Assembly (NCBI GenBank): GCA_027053145.1
Contig: JALUED010000122.1
Span: 1-8,879 of the forward strand
Reading direction: 5' to 3'
From: Thermaceae bacterium
GTDB lineage: Bacteria > Deinococcota > Deinococci > Deinococcales > Marinithermaceae
Length of the DNA: 8,879 nt
Under the pieces are notes generated by a model. It did no database searches, was not told the origin of the DNA, and worked only from the letters and a program-made list of their open reading frames with translations. The position numbers and the translations under genes are program-made. Position 1 is the stretch's first letter. The number at the start of each line of letters is the position of its first letter. Positions 1 to 7,008 of the stretch are shown here, in pieces.

Positions 1-924
1 CTGCCCCGAAAGCTCGAGCACCTCCCAGCCCCCGCCCCTGAGGGTGAGCCTTCCCCGGCCCTCGAGGGGAAGCGCGGCGCCGAAGTGCCGGGCTACCGCC
101 CGCCAGGTGGGCTCGGCCTCGACGGAAAAGCGGTAGCGCTCCCCCTTCCAGTTCACCTCCACGCGCGCCCGGACCGGCCCCTCCAGGCCCCTTCCCGAAA
201 GCTCGGCCACCAGGCGATCCGGGAAAAGGCGAACCTCCCCCCCTACGCCCTCGAGGGGGAAGCCCACTCCCGAGAGCCGACCCCCTTCCACCCGGCCCTC
301 GCCGGAGATCCCCTCCTTCAAAAAGCGAACCCGGCCCGAAAGCTCGCCCGCCTCGATCTCGGGGTACCAGTAGGAAAGGGCCTTTAGCGGCGCCCGGAAA
401 CGAAACTCGGGCACCCCTTCGAGCCCAAGCTCGCCGTGGACCTCTCCTCCCGGCAGTTTCACCCGAACGCGGTAGGGGCCCCGACCCTCAATCGTCGCCG
501 CAAGCGGAGGGAGGCTCCAAGCCGCATCCTCGCCGATCCTGACCCGAACGCGCGCCAGGGAAAGCTCGGTGAGCACCGGCCGCACCGGCGGCGCCCCTCC
601 CCTGCCGCCCCCCTCCGGAAAAAGGGTGCGCCAGCTCAGGGCAACCTCACCGTCCGAAAGGGCGAGCGAAAGCGGAAGCCTCCCCCCGAAAAGCCCGAGC
701 AACTGGTAGCCAAGGCGAAGCCGACCGGCCCGAAGCTCAAGGCCCCTGCCCCGAAGGTGGACGTCCTCAAGCGTTAGGCCCAAAAGGGCGTACCCCCGCA
801 CCCGCCTCACCTCCAGGCGGAACCCCGCCCGCTCGGCGCCGTAGACGAGGCCCGCCCGCAAAAGCGGAGGCAGTCCGGGAAGGAGCAGCAAAAGGAGCAG
901 GAAAAGCGGCCAAAGCCGGCGCAC
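1..924 (-). CDS. TamB/AsmA-like membrane-anchored protein, N-terminal part (runs off left edge)
   Basis: The minus strand is open from a GTG at 924 to the window edge, giving 308 residues without a stop. Residues 4-22 are a Leu-rich hydrophobic segment after Arg-Arg (RRLWPLFLLLLLLL), a signal anchor. The rest alternates hydrophobic and charged residues in short strands, with recurring phrases such as GELSG, AELSGRG and LELSGQ. That pattern is typical of the long beta-rich TamB/AsmA-like (DUF490) family, which spans the periplasm and is linked to lipid transport or outer-membrane assembly. Thermaceae have an outer envelope, so the role is plausible, but the diagnostic C-terminal domain lies outside the window. 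GTG at 924 was chosen because it directly precedes the Arg-Arg/Leu segment. A GGAAGG lies only 2 nt upstream of it, a short spacing. The in-frame stop upstream is near 955. The family call is inferred from architecture; the reading frame is well supported. Confidence 0.6.
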   Translation of the reverse strand, partial: MRRLWPLFLLLLLLLPGLPPLLRAGLVYGAERAGFRLEVRRVRGYALLGLTLEDVHLRGRGLELRAGRLRLGYQLLGLFGGRLPLSLALSDGEVALSWRTLFPEGGGRGGAPPVRPVLTELSLARVRVRIGEDAAWSLPPLAATIEGRGPYRVRVKLPGGEVHGELGLEGVPEFRFRAPLKALSYWYPEIEAGELSGRVRFLKEGISGEGRVEGGRLSGVGFPLEGVGGEVRLFPDRLVAELSGRGLEGPVRARVEVNWKGERYRFSVEAEPTWRAVARHFGAALPLEGRGRLTLRGGGWEVLELSGQ

Positions 925-956
925 GACCTTCCAGCCTACCCCCGGACGCGGTGGGA

Positions 957-963
957 TAGATTA
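957..963. promoter_or_regulatory. Shared -10 element, probably bidirectional (TAGATTA)
   Basis: The 44-bp gap between the divergent tamB-like and acylphosphatase genes contains TAGATTA. On the plus strand it reads TAGATT (957-962), 6 bp before the acylphosphatase ATG at 969. On the minus strand it reads TAATCT (963-958), giving a predicted start near 951 and a leader of roughly 27 nt before the GTG at 924. Both match TAnnnT. There is no Shine-Dalgarno sequence before the ATG, which fits leaderless transcription as is common in Deinococcota. No good -35 box is visible for either direction, so confidence is moderate. Confidence 0.45.
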
Positions 964-968
964 GCGGT

Positions 969-1238
969 ATGAAGCGCCGGCTGGTGGCTTTGGTGAGTGG
1001 TCGGGTGCAGGGCGTGGGGTACCGCGCCTTCGCCCGGCGAAAGGCGGAGGAGCTTGGCCTTTCCGGCTACGCCGAAAACCTCCCGGACGGCCGGGTCGAG
1101 GTGGTGGCCGAGGGCGAGGAGGAGGATTTGAAGGTGTTCCTCGAGTTTCTGAAGAGGGGCCCCCGCCTCGCCGAGGTCCGGGCGGTCGAAGCGGAGTGGG
1201 GCGAGCCCGTCGGACTCCAGGGATTCCATGTCTACTGA
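969..1238 (+). CDS. acyP: Acylphosphatase
   Basis: This 89-residue protein is the normal length for acylphosphatase, a small cytoplasmic enzyme that hydrolyses carboxyl-phosphate bonds such as that of 1,3-bisphosphoglycerate or acetyl phosphate. The signature GRVQGVGYR is at residues 11-19, with the phosphate-binding Arg at 19. The second signature, around [14 protein letters not shown], carries the catalytic Asn at 37. The ATG at 969 is chosen because the conserved N-terminal strand (RRLVALVSG) begins immediately after it. No ribosome binding site precedes it and a -10-like box sits 6 bp upstream, suggesting a leaderless message. The last 11 bp overlap thyX, so the two genes are probably co-transcribed and translationally coupled. 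I see no obvious metabolic link between the two. Confidence 0.93.
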   Translation: MKRRLVALVSGRVQGVGYRAFARRKAEELGLSGYAENLPDGRVEVVAEGEEEDLKVFLEFLKRGPRLAEVRAVEAEWGEPVGLQGFHVY

Positions 1239-2028
1239 GATCCCGGTCCTCGACCAGGGCTTCGTGCGGCTTGTCGAGCGGATGGGCTCGGACGCCGCGA
1301 TCGTCCGCGCCGCCCGGGTCTCCTACGGCGAGGGCACCAAGACGGTGCGGGAGGACACCGCCCTGATCGACTACCTGATGCGCCACCGCCACACCAGCCC
1401 CTTCGAGATGGTCGAGTTCGTCTTCCACGTGCGGGCGCCGATCTTCGTCGCCCGCCAGTGGTTCCGCCACCGCACCGCAAGCTTCAGCGAGGTCTCGGGG
1501 CGGTATTCGGTCCTCGAGGACCGCTTCTACCGCCCCGCCGCCTGGCGGGCCCAGGACCCGGCGAACCGCCAGGGCTCGCGCGGCGGGCGCGCGGACCCCG
1601 AGGCCGACCGGCAGCTCGAAGCGGCTTACCGGGAGGCCTACCGCGCCTACCGGGAGCTCCTAGACCGGGGGGTCGCCCGCGAGGAGGCGCGGATCGTGCT
1701 GCCCCTCGGGCTCTACACCGAGTTCTACTTCAAGCAGGACCTCCATAACCTCTTTCACTTCCTAAAGCTCCGCCTTGCCCCGGACGCCCAGTACGAGATC
1801 CGGGCCTACGCCCGGGCGATCGCCGAGATCGTCAAAGCGCACGTCCCCCTCGCCTGGGCTGCCTTCGAGGAGCACGTCCTACACGGCCAAAACCTTTCCA
1901 GAAGCGAGCTTTCCGCCCTCGCCGAGCTCCTCGATCCCGACGCCTACGCCGAGGCCCTCCGGCGGCGCGGGCTCAAAAAGAGCCGCATCCGCGAGGCCCT
2001 TGCCAAGATCTGGGGCGAGGAGGGCTAG
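1228..2028 (+). CDS. thyX: Flavin-dependent thymidylate synthase
   Basis: This 266-residue protein makes dTMP from dUMP using FAD, NADPH and methylenetetrahydrofolate, replacing classical ThyA. The ThyX signature RHRX7S is intact: RHR at residues 80-82 and Ser at 90 ([14 protein letters not shown]). An upstream segment [11 protein letters not shown] leads into it. [10 protein letters not shown] (173-182) supplies the conserved Asn/His and the Arg expected to contact dUMP. A charged loop around residues 105-130 fits the variable insertion of the family. The ATG at 1228 lies inside the end of acyP and has AGGGA (1219-1223) four bases upstream. The stop TAG at 2026-2028 directly touches the stop of the convergent gltB-like gene. 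ThyX use fits a thermophilic bacterium, and the family is confident from the motif alone. Confidence 0.96.
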   Translation: MSTEIPVLDQGFVRLVERMGSDAAIVRAARVSYGEGTKTVREDTALIDYLMRHRHTSPFEMVEFVFHVRAPIFVARQWFRHRTASFSEVSGRYSVLEDRFYRPAAWRAQDPANRQGSRGGRADPEADRQLEAAYREAYRAYRELLDRGVAREEARIVLPLGLYTEFYFKQDLHNLFHFLKLRLAPDAQYEIRAYARAIAEIVKAHVPLAWAAFEEHVLHGQNLSRSELSALAELLDPDAYAEALRRRGLKKSRIREALAKIWGEEG

Positions 2029-5000
2029 CTACTCGGTGCTTACCTCCTGGTCCTCCTGGGCCCGGAGTGGCACCAACATCAAGAAGTGCCGCTCCGGCCG
2101 GGTGGCGAGCAGGGCGATCTGGTCGGCGCGCTCGTGCCGCTCGGCCTCCCGGAGCACCGCTTCGTAGCGGCCAAGCAGCTCGCGGACGTCGGCCGCCCCC
2201 TCTTCGTCCAGGGGCAAAAGGCGCACCTTCGCCCCCTTGGCGAGCCGGCGCCGGTAGGCAGCCTCGTCAAGCCCCATTTCCGGCCAGCGGCGGAGGTAAA
2301 CCCGCCCCCCGGTCATCCCGCTCGCCATCCAGGGGCCGGGGTCCCCGAGGACCACCGCCCGGCCCCGGGTCATGTACTCGAAGGCAAACCCCTTGAGGTT
2401 CGCCCGCGTACCTAGGTTCCCGAGCTCGTCGGCAAGCGGCCGTTCGGGCTCGCCGGCGAGCACCACGTCGGCGCCGGAGAGCCGGATGCAGCAGCGGCTG
2501 TCGGCGTAGCCCTCAACCACGAAAAACCCCTGGATCGCCCCATAGGCAAAGGACTTACCCACCGACCCATCCACGTACACGCCGTAAGGGTTCTTCCCCT
2601 TTAAAACCAGCACCTCGCCGCCGAAGGCGCTCTTTCCCACCCCGTCCTGGGCCCCGCCCTCGACCACGATGCGGATGGGATCGAGGTTAAAGGCCCCAAG
2701 CCCGTTCCCGGCCACGCTGCCGGCGTCGAAGCGGAGCTCGACCTCAGCCTCAAACGCCTTGCCCGCAAGACGGCGCCGGGCCAGCTCGCCGGCGAGGTGG
2801 GTGCCGAGGGCGCGGTCGGCCGAGCCCACCGGCCCCTCCTGAAAGACGAGCTCGCGCTCGCCCCGCTTGTAGGCGGCGAGCACCACCCGGGAGATCGAGC
2901 GGGTAAGCTCGTTGGTGGGCCGCCGGAGCACCTTGGCACCGCGATCCTCGCGCCACTCGGGCGGCTCCACCGGCAAGAAAAGGTATTCCAGATCCAAAAG
3001 CTCGTGCCCGGCGGCCTGGAAAAGCAGGTCGCTCCGGCCCACAAGCTCGGAGAGGCTCCTGGCCCCAAGCCGGGCCACGTGCTTCCTAAGCTCGTCGCCC
3101 ATCGCACCGAAGAAGGTAACCAGGTGCTCGACCGCGGGATCCAAGCGCCGGGGCACAAAGCGTTTCAAGCCAAGCCGCCGGGCCTCCTCCTCGCTTTCGA
3201 TCTGGGTGGCGATCCCCACGTGGCAGGTGTTGTACTGGCAGCCCCGGCAAACGGTGCAACCGATCGCCACCATCGCCATGGTTCCAAACCCCACCCGGTC
3301 GGCGCCGAGGAGCACCATGCGCAGCACGTCGTAGGCGGTTCGGAGCCCCCCGTCCGCCCAAAGCTCGACCCGGTCGCGAAGCCCAGCCCGCACCAGCGCG
3401 CGGTGGGCCCGGCGCACCCCAAGCTCGACCGGAAGCCCGGCGTACTTGATGGCGTGCTCACGCGCGGCCCCGGTGCCCCCCTCGAAGCCCGACAGGTTGA
3501 TGATGTCGGCCCCCGCCTTGGCGATTCCGACGGCGATGGTGCCGATGCCGGGAATCACCGGCACCTTGACCGAAACCTTAGCCTCGGGGTTTACGGTCTT
3601 GAGCTCCTCCACAAGCTGGGCCAGGTCCTCGATCGAGTAGAGGTCGTGGTTGTTGGAGGGGCTAATCAGGTCCACCCCGGGAACCGCGTTGCGGGCCGCG
3701 GCCACCTTGGCGGTGACCTTTTTGCCGGGAAGGTGGCCGCCCTCGCCGGGCTTCGCCCCCTGGCCGATCTTGATCTCGATCACCGCCGCCGAGTTGAGCA
3801 TGAGGGCGTGGACCCCAAACCGCCCCGAGGCCACCTGTTGGCCGCGCCAGCGGTTGTACTTCCCAAGCAGGTCGGGGATCTCACCGCCCTCGCCGTTCAT
3901 CGCCAGCATGTTGAGCTCGCGGGCGGCCTCGACGTAGGCACGGAAGGCGGTCTCGCCCTGGGAGCCAAAGCTCATCGCACTGATCACAAAGGGAAGCGAG
4001 TGGCCGCCCACCGAAAGGTCCACCTCGTGGGGCTCGACGGCGCTTGCCTCGGGGAAGCGGACCTCAAGCAGGTGGCGGGCGGCGACCGGGGCCTCGCGTT
4101 CAAGCGCCCGCACCTTGGCCTCGTAGTCCTCGAACGAGGCCCGCCCCATCGCCACCTGCTGGGCCGCCTTGTAGATCCGGGGGCTCATGCGAAACTCCCG
4201 GGGCGGGCGCACCTTCTCGGCGCTGAGGAAGTCGAGCCGCCCAAGCAGGGTGCGCTCAAGCTCGGCAAAGCCGTAGCCGCGCCCCTCGGACGCGAAAAAG
4301 CTCCGCACGCCGAAGCGCTCGGCAAGTTCGGGGGCAAGGCCAATGGCGGAAAAAACCCGACCGTAGCCCCGAAGCTCGTGAATACCCATCGTGCTCATCA
4401 CCTTCTCCATGCCCTTTTTCAGGGCATCGAGAAGGTTCAGGACGCCCTCGACCCCGGCGACTGCAAGCGCTTCCGCCTGCATCAGCCAAGGCGCGACCGC
4501 GTCGGCGCCGAGGCCAAGCGCAAGCATCAGGTCGTGAAGGTTCCGGATCCCGCCCGAGCGCACGAGGATCGAGGTCCGCCGCCGGAGGGCGATCCCCCGA
4601 TCGTCCCGGGCCTCGGCGAGCCGGCGCTCCACCTCGGCGAGCGCCAGGTGCACGTCGATCCAGACCCCGCCCTCGAAGGCCTCGCGGTCGTCAAGGACAA
4701 GCAGCTCGGCACCCGCCTCTGCCGCGCGGACGGCCTCGTCGCCAAGGCGCTTAAGCCCAGCGAGCAGGCCTTCCTCCACCGAAAACTTGGGCACAAGCAC
4801 AGCGTGTTTGAGGCGGCCGAGAAGGGCGTCGGTGGTGAGCGTGCCGCGGCCCGCAGCGACCGATTCGGCCTCGGGAAAGGTGGGCTCGACCAAGAGGGGA
4901 AGGAGGAGCTCGACCACCTCCCCGCCCCCGCTCCCGTCGGGAAGCGCGCGCCGCCCGAGCACCGCGCGGGTCGAGAAATGTTCGACCTCGCGTTCGCGGT

Positions 5001-6492
5001 CGAGGGCCGGGTTGGTGACCACCGCGACCGTTTCCTTGAAGAACTCGGCGAGGTTTGGGCGCTCGGGGTCAAGGGCGGCAAGCGGGGCGTCCCAACCGAG
5101 GCTCCCCACCGGCTCCCGGCCGGTCTTGGCCAGGGCCTCGAGGTACCGCCCATCCCAGCGGTCCCAGCCGAACGCCCGCTTGAGCCCCATCGAAGGCGGA
5201 GCGAAAACGGCGGCCTGCCCCTTCGCGCCTCCGGCAAGCCCCGCCGCGCCTTTGGGCCCGTTTAGGCGGACGCGCACCCCTTCGGAAAGGGCGTTTCGGC
5301 GAAGCGTACGCTCCAGCACGAGCCGCTGGTGCCGGTCGTGGGAGAGCACCCGCACCCCTTCGTCGGCTAGCCGCACGGTCACCCGCTCGCCCGGCGCCAG
5401 GGGCCTCGGCTCCCGAACGAACTCCTCGGCGCTAAAGACCCCTCGCTCGGAGGAAAAGACGTACTCGTAGGGCGTCTCCACGAACCAAAGGGGGCGGAGC
5501 CCCATCGCGTCGGTGGCGAAGACCGCTTCCGAAGCGTAGCGGGTGACGAGCGCCGCCGGCCCTTGGGCCAAGGGCCCAAACCGCTCGCGAAAACCCACGT
5601 AGAGGTCCTGGAGCGCGGCGGAATAGGCGTGGATCTCGCCCAGGATGGGGGGAAAGACGAGGTCCATTGCCTCGGGAAGGCTCAGGCGAAAGCGAAAGAT
5701 CAACGCGGCGAGCATCCGGTTCAGATCCTGCGAGTCCGAACCGCCGGTGAGCGGCAAACCGTAAGCGCGAAGCTCCCTCCTGAGCCGCTCGATGGTGTTG
5801 ATCTCGCCGTTGTGGGCAAGCAGGCCAAAAGGCTGGACCTGCTCGAAGGTGGAGAGGGTGTTGGTCGAGTAGCGGTTATGGCCCAGGGTGATCCGCGAGC
5901 GGAAGTTCGGAAGCGCAAGCTCAGGGTAATAGCGCTTCAAGATCTCCGCGGAACCCCGCACCTTGTAGACCACGACCTGGGTAGAAAGCGAGACGACGTG
6001 GACGGGGAAGCGGTCCTCGAGGACCAACCCCAGCTCAAACAGCCCGCCGTCGCCTCCTTCGGAAAGCCCCGCGATCTGCAGGAATAGCGGCTCGGTCCGG
6101 CGCCCCACCGGGCCGAGCACGCGCGGGTTCGTCTCCCCCCGCTGGTCGTAGAGCAGGCGCACCCCGTGGTGCATCCCCTCGACCCGGATGAAGTCGAGGA
6201 GCTCGGGGATCCGCTCTGCCTCCGCCTTCGGGACAAAGAGGTGGCCGACGAAAAACCGGGGGTTTTCGGCAAGCTTCGGGTCGAGCCCTGCTCGGTCCAA
6301 GCGCTCCGCCCAGAGCTCGCGGGGCAAGTCGGTCATGACGCCGGTTCCGTCGCCCTCGCCGAGGACGGCACCCGCCCGGTGGGCCATCCGGTACAGGGCG
6401 TCGATCGCCCGGAGCACGTTCCGGTGGCGCGGAACGCCATCCTTTTCGATCACGGCGACGATACCGCAGGCGTCTCGTTCGAACTCGTGCAT
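2029..6492 (-). CDS. gltB: Glutamate synthase large subunit-like protein (divergent GltB)
   Basis: The product has 1487 residues, close to the usual GltB length of about 1500. Expected reaction: glutamine plus 2-oxoglutarate to two glutamates. The class II glutaminase region (about 1-400) starts MHEFERDAC, so Cys9 becomes the N-terminal nucleophile after an 8-residue propeptide is removed. It also has HNGE (227-230) and GGSDSQD (250-256). A central region spans about 430-780. The FMN synthase region follows, with AKPGEGGHLPGKK (913-925), SPSNNHDLYSIEDL (944-957) and SGFEGGTGAA (1001-1010). The 3Fe-4S cysteines are C1079-x5-C1085-x4-C1090, plus an extra C1082. The C-terminal beta-helix (GXGXG) region is about 1230-1400. 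The start at 6492 is set by the propeptide logic and an AGGAGGTG site; the frame stays open upstream to 6819, but that part runs across spoVS and both promoters. Several motifs differ from textbook GltB (SPSNNHD instead of SPPPHHD, GFEGGTGAA instead of GHDGGTGAS), so this looks like the stand-alone glutamate synthase-related subtype. No gltD is nearby and the electron donor cannot be read from the window. Confidence 0.9.
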   Translation of the reverse strand: MHEFERDACGIVAVIEKDGVPRHRNVLRAIDALYRMAHRAGAVLGEGDGTGVMTDLPRELWAERLDRAGLDPKLAENPRFFVGHLFVPKAEAERIPELLDFIRVEGMHHGVRLLYDQRGETNPRVLGPVGRRTEPLFLQIAGLSEGGDGGLFELGLVLEDRFPVHVVSLSTQVVVYKVRGSAEILKRYYPELALPNFRSRITLGHNRYSTNTLSTFEQVQPFGLLAHNGEINTIERLRRELRAYGLPLTGGSDSQDLNRMLAALIFRFRLSLPEAMDLVFPPILGEIHAYSAALQDLYVGFRERFGPLAQGPAALVTRYASEAVFATDAMGLRPLWFVETPYEYVFSSERGVFSAEEFVREPRPLAPGERVTVRLADEGVRVLSHDRHQRLVLERTLRRNALSEGVRVRLNGPKGAAGLAGGAKGQAAVFAPPSMGLKRAFGWDRWDGRYLEALAKTGREPVGSLGWDAPLAALDPERPNLAEFFKETVAVVTNPALDREREVEHFSTRAVLGRRALPDGSGGGEVVELLLPLLVEPTFPEAESVAAGRGTLTTDALLGRLKHAVLVPKFSVEEGLLAGLKRLGDEAVRAAEAGAELLVLDDREAFEGGVWIDVHLALAEVERRLAEARDDRGIALRRRTSILVRSGGIRNLHDLMLALGLGADAVAPWLMQAEALAVAGVEGVLNLLDALKKGMEKVMSTMGIHELRGYGRVFSAIGLAPELAERFGVRSFFASEGRGYGFAELERTLLGRLDFLSAEKVRPPREFRMSPRIYKAAQQVAMGRASFEDYEAKVRALEREAPVAARHLLEVRFPEASAVEPHEVDLSVGGHSLPFVISAMSFGSQGETAFRAYVEAARELNMLAMNGEGGEIPDLLGKYNRWRGQQVASGRFGVHALMLNSAAVIEIKIGQGAKPGEGGHLPGKKVTAKVAAARNAVPGVDLISPSNNHDLYSIEDLAQLVEELKTVNPEAKVSVKVPVIPGIGTIAVGIAKAGADIINLSGFEGGTGAAREHAIKYAGLPVELGVRRAHRALVRAGLRDRVELWADGGLRTAYDVLRMVLLGADRVGFGTMAMVAIGCTVCRGCQYNTCHVGIATQIESEEEARRLGLKRFVPRRLDPAVEHLVTFFGAMGDELRKHVARLGARSLSELVGRSDLLFQAAGHELLDLEYLFLPVEPPEWREDRGAKVLRRPTNELTRSISRVVLAAYKRGERELVFQEGPVGSADRALGTHLAGELARRRLAGKAFEAEVELRFDAGSVAGNGLGAFNLDPIRIVVEGGAQDGVGKSAFGGEVLVLKGKNPYGVYVDGSVGKSFAYGAIQGFFVVEGYADSRCCIRLSGADVVLAGEPERPLADELGNLGTRANLKGFAFEYMTRGRAVVLGDPGPWMASGMTGGRVYLRRWPEMGLDEAAYRRRLAKGAKVRLLPLDEEGAADVRELLGRYEAVLREAERHERADQIALLATRPERHFLMLVPLRAQEDQEVSTE

Positions 6493-6494
6493 TG

Positions 6495-6502
6495 CACCTC
6501 CT
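6495..6502 (-). promoter_or_regulatory. Strong ribosome binding site of gltB
   Basis: The minus strand reads AGGAGGTG just before the ATG at 6492, a near-perfect match to the 16S anti-Shine-Dalgarno sequence. It settles the start so that the glutaminase Cys is residue 9, and argues against the longer upstream open frame. Confidence 0.85.
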
Positions 6503-6518
6503 GGTTTTTGGATGGGGG

Positions 6519-6557
6519 CCGCAACGACGACGGAAAGAAGATGCGACGATGTTGCGG
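6519..6557. repeat. 7-bp inverted repeat around the gltB transcription start
   Basis: CCGCAAC (6519-6525) and GTTGCGG (6551-6557) are perfect inverted copies separated by 25 bp, with a centre-to-centre distance of 32 bp, about three helical turns. The 6551-6557 arm lies at the predicted gltB transcription start (near 6553), so only part of it would be transcribed. A DNA operator for a dimeric or looping regulator therefore fits better than an RNA hairpin. No known regulator motif is recognised, and chance is possible. Confidence 0.35.
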
Positions 6558-6559
6558 AG

Positions 6560-6588
6560 ATTATACAAGCCGACGAAAAAACGGTCAA
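6560..6588 (-). promoter_or_regulatory. Sigma-70-type promoter of gltB
   Basis: On the minus strand, TTGACC (6588-6583) and a perfect TATAAT (6565-6560) are separated by 17 bp, the ideal spacing. The predicted start is near 6553, giving a leader of about 60 nt that ends in the AGGAGGTG site. This is one of the strongest promoter-like sequences in an otherwise GC-rich window. Confidence 0.85.
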
Positions 6589-6608
6589 TCGTTCCGGTGT
6601 ATTTTTGC

Positions 6609-6638
6609 TTGACAGTGAAAAAATCCCCCGTCTAAGAT
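6609..6638 (+). promoter_or_regulatory. Sigma-70-type promoter of spoVS
   Basis: A perfect TTGACA (6609-6614) is followed after 18 bp by TAAGAT (6633-6638). The predicted start is near 6645, leaving a leader of roughly 32 nt before the GTG at 6677. A second identical TAAGAT lies at 6647-6652 but has no matching -35 box. The -35 box is 20 bp from that of the divergent gltB promoter, so the two polymerase sites adjoin. Confidence 0.8.
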
Positions 6639-6665
6639 GGACCCCGTAAGATTCTCGACTTCGTA

Positions 6666-6672
6666 GGGAGGT
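6666..6672 (+). promoter_or_regulatory. Ribosome binding site that sets the GTG start of spoVS
   Basis: GGGAGGT lies four bases before the GTG at 6677. No ATG is available in frame at this point, and translation from the GTG gives exactly the conserved N-terminus METLRVSGKS, so the non-ATG start is well supported. Confidence 0.75.
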
Positions 6673-6676
6673 TGCT

Positions 6677-6949
6677 GTGGAAACGTTACGCGTATCCGGT
6701 AAGTCTAGGCCCAACGCCGTGGCAGGTGCGATCGCTGCCCTGCTTCGTTCGCAAGGGGAGGTCGAGGTGCAGGCCATCGGCCCCGCGGCGGTGAACCAGG
6801 CGGTTAAGGCCATCGCCATCGCGCGCGGCTACATCACGCCCGACAACTTAGACCTCTACGTTAAGCCGGCCTTCGTGAAACTCCAGCTCGAAAACGAGGA
6901 GCGCACCGCGCTACGCTTCACCATCAAGGCCCAACCCCTAAACCCCTAG
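6677..6949 (+). CDS. spoVS: Stage V sporulation protein S (SpoVS) family protein
   Basis: This 90-residue protein has the SpoVS signature throughout: LRVSGKSRPNAVAGAIAALL near the N-terminus, then VQAIGPAAVNQAVKAIAIAR and a C-terminal EERTALRFTIK. The family is about 86-90 residues and cytoplasmic. In Bacillus it affects sporulation stage V and septation. It has an Alba-like fold, suggesting nucleic-acid binding, but its biochemical activity is not settled. Here the context is a lineage that does not form endospores, so the sporulation name should not be taken as function. The GTG start has a good ribosome binding site and a strong dedicated promoter, suggesting abundant expression. It diverges from gltB and precedes a membrane metallopeptidase gene by 59 bp, with no convincing terminator between them. 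Family assignment is confident; the role is not. Confidence 0.95.
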   Translation: METLRVSGKSRPNAVAGAIAALLRSQGEVEVQAIGPAAVNQAVKAIAIARGYITPDNLDLYVKPAFVKLQLENEERTALRFTIKAQPLNP

Positions 6950-6963
6950 CACGGAAACAGAAA

Positions 6964-6980
6964 CCGGACGCCCAATCCGG
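6964..6980 (+). repeat. Small hairpin between spoVS and the peptidase gene
   Basis: CCGGA (6964-6968) and TCCGG (6976-6980) can pair as a 5-bp stem with a 7-nt loop. No T-run follows, so it is not a convincing intrinsic terminator. It could slightly stabilise the spoVS mRNA end or be chance. Confidence 0.25.
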
Positions 6981-6994
6981 GATAAACCTTGAGG

Positions 6995-7000
6995 TAAGCT
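6995..7000 (+). promoter_or_regulatory. Possible -10 box for a leaderless peptidase transcript
   Basis: TAAGCT matches TAnnnT and ends 8 bp before the ATG at 7009, as in the acylphosphatase start. No clear -35 box lies at the right distance. An AAAGGG at 7001-7006 could instead serve as a poorly spaced ribosome binding site. The peptidase gene may have its own start as well as read-through from spoVS. Confidence 0.35.
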
Positions 7001-7008
7001 AAAGGGCG

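Noticed and set aside
85..777. Two plus-strand open frames of about 100 codons in the left part
   Set aside because: They are antisense shadows of the tamB-like gene, with Pro/Arg-rich translations and no motif or ribosome site.
961..1480. Minus-strand frames antisense to acyP and thyX
   Set aside because: Arg/Pro/Gly-rich translations opposite two well-supported genes, without recognisable features.
2797..5265. 822-codon open frame on the plus strand, antisense to gltB
   Set aside because: It lies opposite gltB, has low-complexity His/Gly/Arg/Pro composition and shows no family motif. Long antisense frames are expected opposite high-GC genes.
5558..5576. Quasi-palindrome GGCCCTTG-GGC-CAAGGGCC inside gltB
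   Set aside because: It lies deep in the coding region and encodes an ordinary GPLAQGP segment. Its arms are GC-rich and short, so chance is the simplest explanation.
6493..6819. In-frame upstream extension of gltB giving a 1596-residue protein
   Set aside because: It would cover both promoters and run antisense through spoVS. The ATG at 6492 has a strong ribosome site and gives the correct propeptide before the glutaminase Cys.
6964..6980. Hairpin after spoVS as an intrinsic terminator
   Set aside because: The stem is only 5 bp and is followed by GATAAACC rather than a T-run.
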